Positions 1 through 9,274 are shown, counted from the stretch's first letter. The stretch: 64,000 bases of DNA from an uncultured Alistipes sp. (GCA_944326855.1 CALVFO010000030.1:38995-102994); one strand, 5' to 3'. Notes: generated from the letters alone by a model not told the origin. Translations and numbers: made by a program.

Positions 1-1
1 T

Positions 2-394
2 ATCGAAAGCATGACCCTGAAGAACATCTACCATCATACGCCGGCGTATGATCATACGTTTTGTGTCGTAGGCGGTCACTATGTACGGGACGTGCCTTCC
101 CGGGCGGATCATCTCACCCGGATCGACCGTTTGATGATCGACGGTTTGTACGTCGACGAACGCGATGAAAACAGCGTTCCTCAGACCTATATCGATTTCC
201 GGGGTGCAGAAGTAGGGTTGCTGTCGGTTAAGGATGTGATTATGCGGCGGGCAGACGGTTTGCCGAAGACGGGATCGTTGATCAAGGTTCGGGACAGCCA
301 TATTTCGGAGGTGATTCTCCACGACATCAGCGCTCCGTGTCTGAATCAGCTGACGGATGCTCCGGCCGGAAGTATCGGGCGGCTCGTGCGTTGA
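2..394 (+). CDS. C-terminal part of a probable beta-helix (polysaccharide-degrading type) protein, cut by window edge
   Basis: The reading frame is open to the left edge, so this is only the last ~130 residues. It shows short strands broken by turns (for example IDRLMIDGLYVDE, YIDFRGAEVGLLSVKDVIMRR, SHISEVILHDISAP), the rung-like look of right-handed parallel beta-helix proteins such as pectate lyase or GH28-type enzymes. No catalytic residue can be assigned because the core lies outside the window. A strong terminator follows ~50 bp later, so it ends its transcript. The family call is an inference from rhythm only. Confidence 0.4.
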   Translation: MESMTLKNIYHHTPAYDHTFCVVGGHYVRDVPSRADHLTRIDRLMIDGLYVDERDENSVPQTYIDFRGAEVGLLSVKDVIMRRADGLPKTGSLIKVRDSHISEVILHDISAPCLNQLTDAPAGSIGRLVR

Positions 395-442
395 CCTCAG
401 GAGTCGGCCCTCTCTTTGCGGAGCGGTGGCGATTCTATGATA

Positions 443-478
443 AAAATATCCGACCGTCATGACGGTCGGATATTTTTT
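443..478 (+). terminator. Rho-independent terminator after the beta-helix gene
   Basis: A near-perfect palindrome (ATATCCGACCGTC / GACGGTCGGATAT) followed by a run of six T. It ends the plus-strand transcript; it also lies downstream of the minus-strand SRPBCC gene and may serve both. Confidence 0.8.
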
Positions 479-569
479 GAGTCCCGATATAATCGTTAAG
501 ATTCCTCCGATTCTGCGTGTTCCGATTTTCTGGCGGAAACGAAAGAGCGGGAGGGCTTTGGGGGCTGTT

Positions 570-980
570 TTACAGAGGGGCGTTGTTGAATCCGGCGGCG
601 ATCTGTTCGGCAATCTGGTCTACGGCTCCGGCCAGTTTGCTGCCGACCATCATTTTCATCATCATGTTGAGCTTGACATCCAGCACGATGCGCATGCGGG
701 TATCGTTCTCAGCCGCTTCGACCAGTTGGAGCCAGAAGGTGAAGTCCATCGGTGAACCGTCCTCTCCGCAAATTTTGATGAGTTTAGGCGCTTCCTTTTC
801 CACCATGCGCAGCTTGACCGGAAAGCCCTTGACCTTGAAAGAACAACTGTCTTCGGAAGCCTGCCAGCTTTCGACCTTGTCCGCCACAACGGGCGTCAGG
901 TGCGTAAAATCACTCAGCAGTCCATAGACCAGAGCGGCCGGGCGCAGAATGCGTACATGTTTGCTTTCGTATCTTTCCAT
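570..980 (-). CDS. SRPBCC (START-like) family protein
   Basis: A 136-residue protein with the layout of the small SRPBCC/polyketide-cyclase fold: an N-terminal strand with ESKHVRILRPAALVYGLLSDF (the helix-loop typical of these proteins), a middle of alternating strands, and a long C-terminal helix (MMMKMMVGSKLAGAVDQIAEQIAAGFN). The fold forms a hydrophobic ligand pocket; the ligand is unknown. It follows pyrE by 16 bp on the same strand, so the two are probably one transcript; such a partner is common beside pyrE in Bacteroidales. No signal peptide, so cytosolic. Confidence 0.75.
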   Translation of the reverse strand: MERYESKHVRILRPAALVYGLLSDFTHLTPVVADKVESWQASEDSCSFKVKGFPVKLRMVEKEAPKLIKICGEDGSPMDFTFWLQLVEAAENDTRMRIVLDVKLNMMMKMMVGSKLAGAVDQIAEQIAAGFNNAPL

Positions 981-996
981 AGCGGTAGCGATCGGA

Positions 997-1632
997 TTAA
1001 CGGTTCCAGTTGGCCGGATCCCGACGCCATTGACGCAGGGTTTCGAGTTGGGCTTCCTGTACGTAGTTTTGTTCGCGGGCCAGTTCGATCAGGGTGTTGT
1101 AGTTGCTCAGGGTGTCGAGTTCGACGCCGGCATGGGCAAAATTTTCCTGGGCGGTCGGGAAACCGTAGGTGAAGATGGCCACCATACCCAGCACGTCGCA
1201 ACCGGCACTGCGCAAGGCTTCGACGGCGCTGAGGCTGCTGCCTCCCGTGGAGATCAGGTCTTCGATGACGACCACTTTGTCTCCCGGGTGGAACTCCCCT
1301 TCCACCTGATTGGTCAGGCCGTGCGATTTCGGGGCGCTGCGGACGTAGATGAAGGGTTTCCCCAACTTTTCAGCCGCCAGTACCCCATGGGCGATGGCTC
1401 CCGTGGCTACGCCGGCGATGATATCGGCTTGAGGGTATTTTTCGGCGATCAGGGCTGCGAAGGCTTCATAGACCTGTTTGCGTACGGCCGGATAGGAGAG
1501 AATCTTGCGGTTATCGCAATAGATGGGCGAATGCCAGCCCGAGGCCCAGGTAAAAGGATTTGTCGGATTTAATTTAATTGCCTTAATTTGTAGTAAACTT
1601 TCGGCTACCTGTTTAGCGGAATCTTGCATCAT
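997..1632 (-). CDS. pyrE: Orotate phosphoribosyltransferase
   Basis: Joins orotate to PRPP to form orotidine monophosphate, the fifth step of pyrimidine synthesis. The 211-residue length fits the family. The PRPP-binding motif VVVIEDLISTGGS is at about residues 120-132, the flexible catalytic loop (PKSHG) at ~101-105, and the substrate region FTWASGWHSPIYCDNR near residues 28-42. The frame stays open far upstream, but the ATG at 1632 (first of two adjacent Met codons) gives the normal family N-terminus. That start lies only 6 bp from the divergent NUDIX start codon, so the promoter of each must lie within the other's coding region. Followed by the SRPBCC gene. Confidence 0.95.
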   Translation of the reverse strand: MMQDSAKQVAESLLQIKAIKLNPTNPFTWASGWHSPIYCDNRKILSYPAVRKQVYEAFAALIAEKYPQADIIAGVATGAIAHGVLAAEKLGKPFIYVRSAPKSHGLTNQVEGEFHPGDKVVVIEDLISTGGSSLSAVEALRSAGCDVLGMVAIFTYGFPTAQENFAHAGVELDTLSNYNTLIELAREQNYVQEAQLETLRQWRRDPANWNR

Positions 1633-1638
1633 TGAGTT

Positions 1639-2265
1639 ATGTATCGTGTTTATATTGAAGACAACGTGATCGTGTTTACGCCCGAGGCTTCGACAGGGGG
1701 GAATACGCTCCGTCTGAACGTCGCCCCGGGAGAGGAACTGACGCTTACAAAGTTGTTGCAAAAAGTTCAATTTACCAAACGATTGGAAGTAATATCCACC
1801 CAGATCGAGCGGGTTTTCGACGAATTTTGCCGGACGCTTCCCTTGATCGAAGCGGGAGGAGGATTGGTTCTCGACGAAAAGGATCGTGTTCTGATGATTT
1901 TCCGCAACGGACGTTGGGATTTGCCCAAAGGAAAACGGGAGAAGGACGAGCCGATCCGCCAGTGTGCGGTGCGGGAGGTCGGCGAAGAGTGCTCGGTTGG
2001 AGATCTGACGATCGAACGTCCCCTGACCGAGACCTATCATGCCTATCGGATCGACGGACACTGGGTTCTGAAACGCACCCATTGGTTTTTGATGCACTGT
2101 CCCGGAGCACAACGGCCCGCCCCTCAGACGATTGAGGGGATTACCGAGGCGACTTGGATTCCGGAGGCGGAAGTCCCTGCGAAAGTGGCCGGAACGTATC
2201 GGACGATTCGGGATGTGTTTGCGGCGTGGGGGCATTACGGCGATGCCGCCTGGTTGCGGGATTGA
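1639..2265 (+). CDS. NUDIX hydrolase
   Basis: Hydrolyses a nucleoside-diphosphate-linked compound; the substrate cannot be read from the sequence. The Nudix box is intact: G98-x5-E104-x7-R112-E113-V-x-E116-E117. An ~70-residue N-terminal extension precedes the Nudix fold, a form often found divergent from pyrE in Bacteroidales. There is no signal peptide. The start chosen is the ATG 6 bp from the pyrE start; a later start is not excluded because no ribosome-binding site is visible. Confidence 0.9.
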   Translation: MYRVYIEDNVIVFTPEASTGGNTLRLNVAPGEELTLTKLLQKVQFTKRLEVISTQIERVFDEFCRTLPLIEAGGGLVLDEKDRVLMIFRNGRWDLPKGKREKDEPIRQCAVREVGEECSVGDLTIERPLTETYHAYRIDGHWVLKRTHWFLMHCPGAQRPAPQTIEGITEATWIPEAEVPAKVAGTYRTIRDVFAAWGHYGDAAWLRD

Positions 2266-2385
2266 AAAATCCGATTGGAGGAGCGGTTTCGTTCGGATAC
2301 ACCGGGAGGTGTCGGGCCGAAGGGGCCTCTGCCCGCGGAGCCAGGATCAGTAGAACTGAAATTTGTTAAATTATAGATGTTACCG

Positions 2386-4521
2386 ATGAAAACACTTTTT
2401 AGCCTGTTGTGTTGCGGGGCGTTGACTGCGGTGGTGACGATCGCCTGCCACGAAGGCACTATCAAAACGAACGATGGGATGAAAACCGAAAACGCCTTGA
2501 CCGAGGCGGAAAAAACGGCCGGTCTTTTAACGCCGGAAGTGCTCTGGAAAATGGGGCGTGTGGGTTCGGCGACCCTTTCGCCGGACGGGAAGACGGTGTT
2601 GTATACCGTCAGCCGTTACAGCGTGAGCCAGAATAAAAGTCAGACCTTGATCTGGTCGGTTCCTGAAGCGGGCGGTACGGCTTCGCCGGTGGTGGAAGGC
2701 GCCGCACCGCGTTGGAGCGGGGACGGTAGTCGTATTTATTATCTGGCGCCTCAAAATGGGGATACCCAGTTGTGGAGTGCGGCTCCGGACGGCAGCGGTG
2801 CCGTGACGGTGACGGCTGTTCCCGGCGGTATCGAAGATTACGGGGTAGCGCCCGACGGCAATCACTTGTATTACATCCAGCGGGTGAAGGTCGAAAAGCG
2901 CAACGGCTCGGAAATCTATACCGACATGCCCGAATCCCAGGTGAAAATCTATGACGATCTGATGGCCCGTCACTGGAACTATTGGGACGACGGGTCGTAT
3001 CTGCATATTTTCGTGGCTCCGGTGACGGCCGGTAAGGCGGGCGAAGGGGTCGATATCCTGGCCGGTGAGCCCTGGGATGCGCCGATGGCCCCCTATTTCG
3101 ACGGGAGTGAGATCGCCTGGAACCAAGCCGGGACCCAATTGGCCTATACCTGCAAGAAACTCAAGGGCAAAGATTATGCTCTGAGCACCGATTCCGATAT
3201 TTTCCTCTATGATTTGGCTTCGGGACAGACCCGTAACCTGACCGAAGGGATGCCGGGTTATGACAAGTATCCCGTTTTTTCGCCCGATGATTCGAAGATC
3301 GCTTTCACCAGCATGCGTCGGGCCGGCAACGAGTCGGACAAGGATCGTCTGATGGTGGTGGACCTGGCTTCCGGGGAGAAACAGGATCTGACTGCGGAGT
3401 TCGATTACAACGCGGGGAATATCCGTTGGGCCTCGAACAACCTGCTCTATTTTATTTCGCCCATCGAGGCGACCTATCAGTTGTGTCGGGTAGCATGTCC
3501 GGATCGGGCCGCTCAGGCCGACGGGGCTCCGACGGTGGAAGTGGTGACGAAGGGCGATCATGACCTGAATGCCTTTACGATGGCTGCCGGGAAGATGGTG
3601 ACCGAATTGACCACCTTGTCGGCTCCGACCGAACTTTATCGGGTCGACCTTCAGAATGGAGCGCTGAGCTGCCTTACCGATACCGATCCGGACATCCGGA
3701 CCCATATTAAAATGGGGGAAGTGCAGAAACGTTGGGTTAAGACCACCGACGGCAAGCAGATGCTGACCTGGGTGGTATTGCCTCCCGATTTCGATTCGAC
3801 GAAGAGTTATCCGACCCTGCTGTATTGCCAGGGCGGTCCGCAGAGTGTGGTCAGTCAGCGCTGGAGCTATCGTTGGAATGTACAGGTCATGGCAGCTCAA
3901 GGGTATGTGGTGGTGGCTCCCAACCGTCGCGGTTTGCCCTCTTTCGGACAGGAGTGGCTCGATCAGATTTCCGGGGACTACAGCGGTCAGAATATTCGGG
4001 ACTACCTGAGTGCCATCGACGATGTGGCCAAGGAACCCTGGGCCGACGAAAATCGCATGGGTTGTGTAGGAGCCAGCTATGGCGGTTATTCGGTTTATTT
4101 CCTGGCCGGTCACCATCAGAAACGCTTCAAGGCGTTCATCGCCCACTGTGGGATGTTCAACTTCGAAAGCATGTACGGGTCGACCGAAGAGCTCTGGTTC
4201 CCCAACAACGATTTGGGTGGTCCCTATTGGAGTGACGATCCGGTGGCCAAGCGCTCGTATGCCAATTCGCCTCATAAATTCGTACAGAACTGGGATACCC
4301 CCATTATGATTATCGTCGGTCTGAACGACTTCCGGATTCCGTATGCCGAAAGCCTGCAGGCCTTTACGGCAGCCCGTCTGCACGATATTCCCAGTCGGTT
4401 GGTAGTCTTTGAAAATGAGGGACATCAAGTATTCAAACCGCAGAATTCCCTGGTATGGCAACGGGAATTTTTCGGGTGGTTGGATAAATATGTAAAAAAT
4501 GCGACCCCGGCTGAAAAATAG
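2386..4521 (+). CDS. S9 family peptidase (prolyl oligopeptidase/acylaminoacyl-peptidase type), exported
   Basis: A serine exopeptidase that would trim oligopeptides outside the cytoplasm. The N-terminal half is a beta-propeller with repeated 'LSPDGKTVLY'/'FSPDDSKIAF' blades; the C-terminal alpha/beta-hydrolase domain carries the triad Ser ~564 (GASYGGY), Asp ~648 (GLNDFRIP) and His ~680 (NEGHQV). The ATG at 2386 is preferred over the in-frame ATG three codons earlier because it gives a clean signal sequence (MKTLFSLLCCGALTAVV); a Cys at the end of that segment (TIAC) could make it a lipoprotein, though the lipobox is weak. Length (~711 residues) is normal. Transcribed alone and closed by a terminator. 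Confidence 0.92.
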   Translation: MKTLFSLLCCGALTAVVTIACHEGTIKTNDGMKTENALTEAEKTAGLLTPEVLWKMGRVGSATLSPDGKTVLYTVSRYSVSQNKSQTLIWSVPEAGGTASPVVEGAAPRWSGDGSRIYYLAPQNGDTQLWSAAPDGSGAVTVTAVPGGIEDYGVAPDGNHLYYIQRVKVEKRNGSEIYTDMPESQVKIYDDLMARHWNYWDDGSYLHIFVAPVTAGKAGEGVDILAGEPWDAPMAPYFDGSEIAWNQAGTQLAYTCKKLKGKDYALSTDSDIFLYDLASGQTRNLTEGMPGYDKYPVFSPDDSKIAFTSMRRAGNESDKDRLMVVDLASGEKQDLTAEFDYNAGNIRWASNNLLYFISPIEATYQLCRVACPDRAAQADGAPTVEVVTKGDHDLNAFTMAAGKMVTELTTLSAPTELYRVDLQNGALSCLTDTDPDIRTHIKMGEVQKRWVKTTDGKQMLTWVVLPPDFDSTKSYPTLLYCQGGPQSVVSQRWSYRWNVQVMAAQGYVVVAPNRRGLPSFGQEWLDQISGDYSGQNIRDYLSAIDDVAKEPWADENRMGCVGASYGGYSVYFLAGHHQKRFKAFIAHCGMFNFESMYGSTEELWFPNNDLGGPYWSDDPVAKRSYANSPHKFVQNWDTPIMIIVGLNDFRIPYAESLQAFTAARLHDIPSRLVVFENEGHQVFKPQNSLVWQREFFGWLDKYVKNATPAEK

Positions 4522-4547
4522 TTTTGGAAAGTAAACCCTATACCGTG

Positions 4548-4583
4548 CGGGGCGGACCTTTTCAGAGGTCCGCCCCGATTCTT
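4548..4583 (+). terminator. Terminator of the S9 peptidase gene
   Basis: A 12-bp perfect stem (CGGGGCGGACCT / AGGTCCGCCCCG) with a 6-nt loop, followed by ATTCTTTT. Confidence 0.8.
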
Positions 4584-4754
4584 TTACAGGGGTAGTATAG
4601 GGTTACAGGGAAGCCCGCTCCCTAAGGGAGATGTTCTTTCAAGACACAGCGGGGAGGACGAGTTCGGGAATGGGTTCGTGTCGGCGGAAGAATTTCCGGC
4701 TGACTGTTGAGGATTCTTTTGCGAGTTATTCCGGGGGAGATGGTTGCGGTGGAA

Positions 4755-4790
4755 AATCAAAAAAGCCCGACCGGAGAGGTCGGGCTTTTG
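4755..4790 (-). terminator. Terminator downstream of tRNA-Gln
   Basis: Stem AAAAGCCCGACC / GGTCGGGCTTTT with a 5-nt loop. On the minus strand the stem runs into TTTTTTGATTTT, just past the tRNA-Gln 3' end, so it ends that transcript. Confidence 0.75.
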
Positions 4791-4798
4791 GCTTCGAG

Positions 4799-4869
4799 TT
4801 GACCCACCAAGATTCGAACTTGGAATGACAGAACCAAAATCTGCAGTGTTACCATTACACCATGGGTCA
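4799..4869 (-). tRNA. tRNA-Gln (anticodon TTG)
   Basis: A 71-nt cloverleaf on the minus strand: acceptor TGACCCA/TGGGTCA, D-arm GTGT-ACAC, anticodon arm GCAGA-TTTTGGT-TCTGT with anticodon TTG, and T-arm CCAAG-TTCGAAT-CTTGG. CCA is not encoded, as usual in Bacteroidetes. The rest of 4584-4983 shows no gene. Confidence 0.95.
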
Positions 4870-4983
4870 AACTGGATGCAAATATAACGATTATTTTTTT
4901 TCTGCAAAACTCTTTTACGTCAGGATCCTCGGAATGTGACGGAATTGTGAGACCGGAGGGGTGTTTGCGACGTCATTTTGTCG

Positions 4984-6249
4984 TTAAGCCCTTTCCCCGG
5001 CTCCCGATGCGGAGATTTCCTGATCGATTCGTCGCATGATCTGTTCCGTGGCCCCTTTGTGTGTGAGCACATAATCCCGGCAGGTACTGCTGCTGCGTTC
5101 ATAGCATTCCGGATCGGTATCCATCGTTCGGAACCAGTCGAACAGCCCTTCGAAATCGGAGATGCTGCGGGCACCTCCGGCCTGAATGAGTTCGCGGGCT
5201 TCCTGAAACTTCTCGTACCGGGGACCGAAAGCCAGCGGCAGACCGAATGTGGCGGCTTCGAGAATGTTGTGGATGCCGACTCCGAAACCGCCTCCGATAT
5301 AGGCCCAGCGTCCGTAACGGTAGACCGACGAGAGAATCCCGACCGTGTCGATGATCAGTACCGACGCCCCTTCCAGATCGCTGTCTGCCTGGAGTTCGGT
5401 ATATCGCAGCACCCGACCGCTGCACTGAGCGGCCATTTTGCGGATGCGGGTTTCTTCGATTTCATGGGGAGCGATGATGAATTTGGTGCCGCTTTCGGCA
5501 TCCCGGATCAGTTTCAGAAGCAGTTCTTCATCGGGGGGCCAGGTGCTTCCGGCGACCAGTACCCGACTGCCGGCGGCGAATCGGGCGATGGGAGGCAGTT
5601 CCCGCGCGGCTCGGGCGATGGCATATACGCGGTCGAAGCGGGTGTCTCCGGTGACGGTGACGGCTTGGATGCCGATACCTGCCAGCAAACGTTTCGACTC
5701 TTCGTTTTGAACGAACAGCTCGTCGAATACGCGCAGGGCCCGGCGCATCAGGCTGCCGTACCAGCGGAAAAACGATTGACCGGGGCGGAATATCGCCGAA
5801 ATGAGGTAGGTGTGAACCCCCGCCCGTTGCAGGGCCAGCAGATAGTTGACCCAGAATTCGTATTTGATGAATACCGCAATGCGGGGCCGTACGATTTTCA
5901 TGAATTGGCGAACGTGGCTGGGCGTATCGCTCGGCAGATAGAAAATATAGTCGGCTCCGGGGTAGTTTTTCCGGATCTCATAACCGGAGGGCGAGTAAAA
6001 CGTGACCAGGATTTTGTAGTCGGGATGGGCCTGTCGGAACGCTTCGATCAGGGGGCGTCCCTGCTCGAATTCCCCCAGGGAGGCGGCGTGGAACCAGATC
6101 AGCGAGGCTGTCGGGTCGATCGCTTCCTGCAGGCGGCGGAAAATATCCCGACGTCCTTCCACCCACAGTCGGGCTTTGGGATTGAAGGTGGACGCGAGGC
6201 GGATACCCTCGGCCATCAGGCCGACGGCCAGGTCGTAGAGCAGTTTCAT
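4984..6249 (-). CDS. waaA: 3-deoxy-D-manno-octulosonic acid (Kdo) transferase
   Basis: Adds Kdo from CMP-Kdo to the lipid A precursor at the inner membrane, starting the lipopolysaccharide core. The 421-residue protein has the GT30 layout: N-terminal half with WFHAASLGEFEQGRPLIEAF (acceptor side, with the conserved Glu) and ILVTFYSPSGYE; C-terminal half with VLVAGSTWPPDEE, FIIAPHEIE, and the nucleotide-binding stretch YIGGGFGVGIHNILEAATFGLPLAFGP. A terminator lies between it and the upstream Crp-type gene, so it has its own promoter or depends on read-through. The N-terminal hydrophobic anchor is weak. Confidence 0.93.
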   Translation of the reverse strand: MKLLYDLAVGLMAEGIRLASTFNPKARLWVEGRRDIFRRLQEAIDPTASLIWFHAASLGEFEQGRPLIEAFRQAHPDYKILVTFYSPSGYEIRKNYPGADYIFYLPSDTPSHVRQFMKIVRPRIAVFIKYEFWVNYLLALQRAGVHTYLISAIFRPGQSFFRWYGSLMRRALRVFDELFVQNEESKRLLAGIGIQAVTVTGDTRFDRVYAIARAARELPPIARFAAGSRVLVAGSTWPPDEELLLKLIRDAESGTKFIIAPHEIEETRIRKMAAQCSGRVLRYTELQADSDLEGASVLIIDTVGILSSVYRYGRWAYIGGGFGVGIHNILEAATFGLPLAFGPRYEKFQEARELIQAGGARSISDFEGLFDWFRTMDTDPECYERSSSTCRDYVLTHKGATEQIMRRIDQEISASGAGERA

Positions 6250-6277
6250 GATAACGGACAGTTTGAACGTAAGGTCT

Positions 6278-6311
6278 TAAAAAACACCCCCGGAACGCAT
6301 AGCGACCGGGG
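6278..6311 (-). terminator. Terminator between the Crp-type gene and waaA
   Basis: Stem CCCCGG / CCGGGG around a 12-nt loop; on the minus strand it continues into GTGTTTTTT, directly after the Crp-type stop codon. Confidence 0.65.
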
Positions 6312-6334
6312 ATGGCATGAAGGTCGGTGAACTG

Positions 6335-7003
6335 TCAGGCATGTTGTACGACGGCTTGCAGGCCGGTACGATTCAGGATGGTGAGTTGATTGCCCTGACG
6401 ACTGATCAGCTTTTTCTTTTCCATTTCCTGCAGAACGGTATCTACGGCCGTCCGTGTGGCATCGAAATAGGAGGCGATTTCCGCAATGTCGGGTATCGGC
6501 AGCGAAGGTTTGGTTTCGGAGCTGTTTTCCAGCAGGTAGGTAGCCACCTTGGCCTGGAGCGACCGGAACGACAGGAAAAATATCTTCTTCGACCAGAGGT
6601 TGGCCCGGTTGGAAATGATGTCGATGAAGTTCGACAGCACCACGACGTTGTTCTGCATCAGTTCGAACAGATATCCCCGGTGCAGGGTGAGGATCCGTAC
6701 CGCTCCGTCGGCAATCACGTCGATGGGCAGTTTGTTGTACCCGCCGAACAGGAAGGCCGGGGCGATCAGTTGAGGAGCTTCGATCTTGTCGATCATGACG
6801 GTTTTACCCGAGGGATCGGTCATTTCTCCGTGTACTTTTCCCTGTACGATGATCATCAGGCCCGAATAGGCGGTATCGCGGTCGGCGATCTTTTCGCCGT
6901 CCTTATAATCGTTCAGTGTGTAGTTGCCCTGTGCGATCATTTCGCGGATGGTGTCCTGGGTGAGTCCCCGGAACAGAGGGCATTGTGTCAGTGTGGCGTA
7001 CAT
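6335..7003 (-). CDS. Crp/Fnr family transcription regulator
   Basis: A 222-residue regulator with an N-terminal cyclic-nucleotide-binding-like beta-roll (residues ~10-120, with GEKIADRDTAYSGLMIIVQGKVHGEM) and a C-terminal winged helix (residues ~150-215, IAEIASYFDATRTAVDTVLQEMEKKKLI). The cAMP-contacting Arg/Ser motif of E. coli Crp is not evident and there is no Fnr-type Cys cluster, so the signal is unknown. It sits alone between DPP III and waaA with a candidate promoter at 7068-7098 and its own terminator. Confidence 0.88.
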   Translation of the reverse strand: MYATLTQCPLFRGLTQDTIREMIAQGNYTLNDYKDGEKIADRDTAYSGLMIIVQGKVHGEMTDPSGKTVMIDKIEAPQLIAPAFLFGGYNKLPIDVIADGAVRILTLHRGYLFELMQNNVVVLSNFIDIISNRANLWSKKIFFLSFRSLQAKVATYLLENSSETKPSLPIPDIAEIASYFDATRTAVDTVLQEMEKKKLISRQGNQLTILNRTGLQAVVQHA

Positions 7004-7067
7004 GTTTTTACTCTCTTTTAGGCAGGTGCGGCGCTCGGAGCGTGGTACACTTGCGGTTCTCTATGGT

Positions 7068-7098
7068 TGAAGATACGAAAAATTCCCCGTTCGACCAA
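7068..7098 (-). promoter_or_regulatory. Candidate promoter of the Crp-type gene
   Basis: Minus-strand TTGG (7095-7098), 19-nt spacer, TATCTTCA (7068-7075). This fits the Bacteroidetes TTTG-N19-TAnnTTTG pattern with two mismatches in the -7 box, ~65 bp before the start codon. Confidence 0.45.
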
Positions 7099-7217
7099 CT
7101 TTTCAGGGCATGCGATGCGGGGAATCTTTCACAAGGGGTCGGCTTCGTACGTACAAGGTCCCGCACCGCCGTCAAGGGGTTCTCGGATCGGTTCGGCAGA
7201 ACGTTCTGCCGAAGGGG

Positions 7218-9251
7218 TCAGTTCACCGAGGGAAGATACGAATATTCCTTGGAGTATTCGAGCATCTGTCCCGCATAGTCGTCGGTATATTCGAGCAGGA
7301 CGTCGATGATCTGTCCGTTTTCCATGATCGGTTTGTAAACCGGATTGACAAATCCGCTGTAAGGTTCGAGGTTCAGTTTGGCGTAACGTTCCAGCACTTC
7401 GGCATGGAGAGCCGGATCGACTTTCACACCATAGGTTTCCACCAGTTCGCGGCCGGCTTCGTAGTCGCCTTCGCTCTTGATGCGCTGGATTTCGCGCAGC
7501 AGATCGCCGAACAGACCCCGCAGTTTCTGGTAGTCGTTGACCACGAAATAGGTTTTCCCGTCTTTCACCACTTTTTCCACTACTTGGCCCTCGCCTTTTT
7601 CGTAGCACCATTCGGCGATCAGTTTGCGGTTGCGCATGTGGGCTTCTTCGACATCCTTACCCGGTTGGATGCGGGTCAGTTGGGTCATTAGCCCGTTGAG
7701 CATGTAGGTGGCATATTCGGCTTTGGCCACGTCGAACGAGGGTACCAGACCCAATTCGACCAGTTTGGGGTCGCCCAGGTAATAGAGGGCAAACAGGTCG
7801 GCCCGAGCCTCTTCGAGCGTCGAACCGTAATTTTTCAGGGCATCCGATTGTACGCCCGGAGCCAGTTGACCCGAACCGTGACCCAGACATTCGTGCAGGT
7901 CGGTATGCAGGTCGTCGCCCAGGCTGCCGAATTTCTTTTTCAGCTCCCGGTCTTCCGGACGCAGAATGAATTCTTCGTCGAAACCGTTGCCTTTGGCGGC
8001 TTCGTTATAGGCGTGGGTGATGTTCTGGATGGTCACCGATTTGCTGCCGTAATCTTTACGGATCCAGTCGGCGTTGGGCAGGTTGATGCCGATGGGCGTG
8101 GCCGGGAAGCAATCGCCCCCCAGGATGGCGGCCGTGATGACTTTGGCCGATACGCCTTTTACTTTTTCTTTGCGGTAGATCGAATCGATGGGGGAGTGAT
8201 CTTCGAACCATTGGGCTTCGGCGCTGATGGTTTCGGTGCGGCGTGTGGCTTCTTCATCCTTGAAGTTTACCATGGCTTCCCACGAGGCGCGATATCCCAG
8301 CGGATCGCCATAGGTTTCGATGAAGCCGTTGATAAAGTCTACTTTCGAGGTGGTATCCTGCACCCACAGAATGCTGTACTCATCGAAGGTGCGCAGATCG
8401 CCCGTACGATAATATTCGCTGAGGGCCTGGATGGTTTTTTTCTGTTGAGGTTGGGTGGCCACTTCGGCAGCTTTGTCCAGCCAGAATACGATCTTTTCGA
8501 TAGCCGGCGAATACATGCCTCCGATTTTCCAGGTGCGTTCGACGATACGGCCGTTTCGTTTGGTGAGTTGGCTGTTCAACCCATAGGAAATCGGACGCGG
8601 ATTGGCGGGGTCGGTACGCTTTTTATAATATTCTTCCACTTCGGCCTGGGTGACGCCGTCATAGTAGTGGTTGGCCGAGGTGGCGATCATGTCTACTCCG
8701 TCGGCCTGGTTGGCGCGTTTGGGGTAAAGCGTAGGATCGAACATCACCGGTTTGATCGTAGCGACCACTTCGCTGACCGAAGGAAAATCCGCCGGGAAAA
8801 ATTCTTCCGGGGTTCCGGCGATCAGCTGGTCGAAATAGCGTTCGGAAAATTCCGGCTGGAACTTGTCGTTGGAGTAGTGGTGATGGATACCGTTGGCGAA
8901 CCAAACCTTTTTCAGGTATTTCTCGAATTGACGGAATTCGTCCGTTTGACGGTCGCCGGTATAGTGTTGATAGATGGTTTCCAACGTGCGGCGGATGCGC
9001 AGGTTGTATTTTCCGTTCTGGTCGAAGAAGATATCCCGACCGCAGAGGGCTGCCTGGTTGAGGTAATAGATCAGCAATTTTTCGTTCAGAATCAACGTGT
9101 CGAATCCCGGAACCTGGTATTTAAGCACTTTAATGTCGTCGAAACGGTCGACCACCCAGTTGAACTTCGCTTCGGGTTCGGTCTTTTTGCGACACGAGCT
9201 CAGGCTTGCTATCAAAATGGCCATACAGCTAAACGTTATGAATTTTTTCAT
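7218..9251 (-). CDS. Dipeptidyl peptidase III (M49), lipoprotein
   Basis: A zinc exopeptidase that removes dipeptides from the N-terminus of short peptides. The signature HEXXGH is present as HECLGH (about residues 453-458), and the second zinc motif EEARAD follows ~55 residues later with the third ligand Glu. The N-terminus MKKFITFSCMAILIASLSSC is a lipoprotein signal with lipobox LSSC. Starting at the ATG at 9251 puts this signal at the very N-terminus; the frame runs on to a TTG 15 codons upstream, which I reject. About 677 residues, normal for bacterial DPP III. Divergent from panC. Confidence 0.93.
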   Translation of the reverse strand: MKKFITFSCMAILIASLSSCRKKTEPEAKFNWVVDRFDDIKVLKYQVPGFDTLILNEKLLIYYLNQAALCGRDIFFDQNGKYNLRIRRTLETIYQHYTGDRQTDEFRQFEKYLKKVWFANGIHHHYSNDKFQPEFSERYFDQLIAGTPEEFFPADFPSVSEVVATIKPVMFDPTLYPKRANQADGVDMIATSANHYYDGVTQAEVEEYYKKRTDPANPRPISYGLNSQLTKRNGRIVERTWKIGGMYSPAIEKIVFWLDKAAEVATQPQQKKTIQALSEYYRTGDLRTFDEYSILWVQDTTSKVDFINGFIETYGDPLGYRASWEAMVNFKDEEATRRTETISAEAQWFEDHSPIDSIYRKEKVKGVSAKVITAAILGGDCFPATPIGINLPNADWIRKDYGSKSVTIQNITHAYNEAAKGNGFDEEFILRPEDRELKKKFGSLGDDLHTDLHECLGHGSGQLAPGVQSDALKNYGSTLEEARADLFALYYLGDPKLVELGLVPSFDVAKAEYATYMLNGLMTQLTRIQPGKDVEEAHMRNRKLIAEWCYEKGEGQVVEKVVKDGKTYFVVNDYQKLRGLFGDLLREIQRIKSEGDYEAGRELVETYGVKVDPALHAEVLERYAKLNLEPYSGFVNPVYKPIMENGQIIDVLLEYTDDYAGQMLEYSKEYSYLPSVN

Positions 9252-9274
9252 GGGACAACGGGTTGTATTGTCGA

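Noticed and set aside
2527-4461. Long minus-strand open frame (644 codons) opposite the S9 peptidase
   Set aside because: It is the complement of a clear peptidase with intact catalytic motifs; its own translation is rich in His, Arg and Ile and has no family motif.
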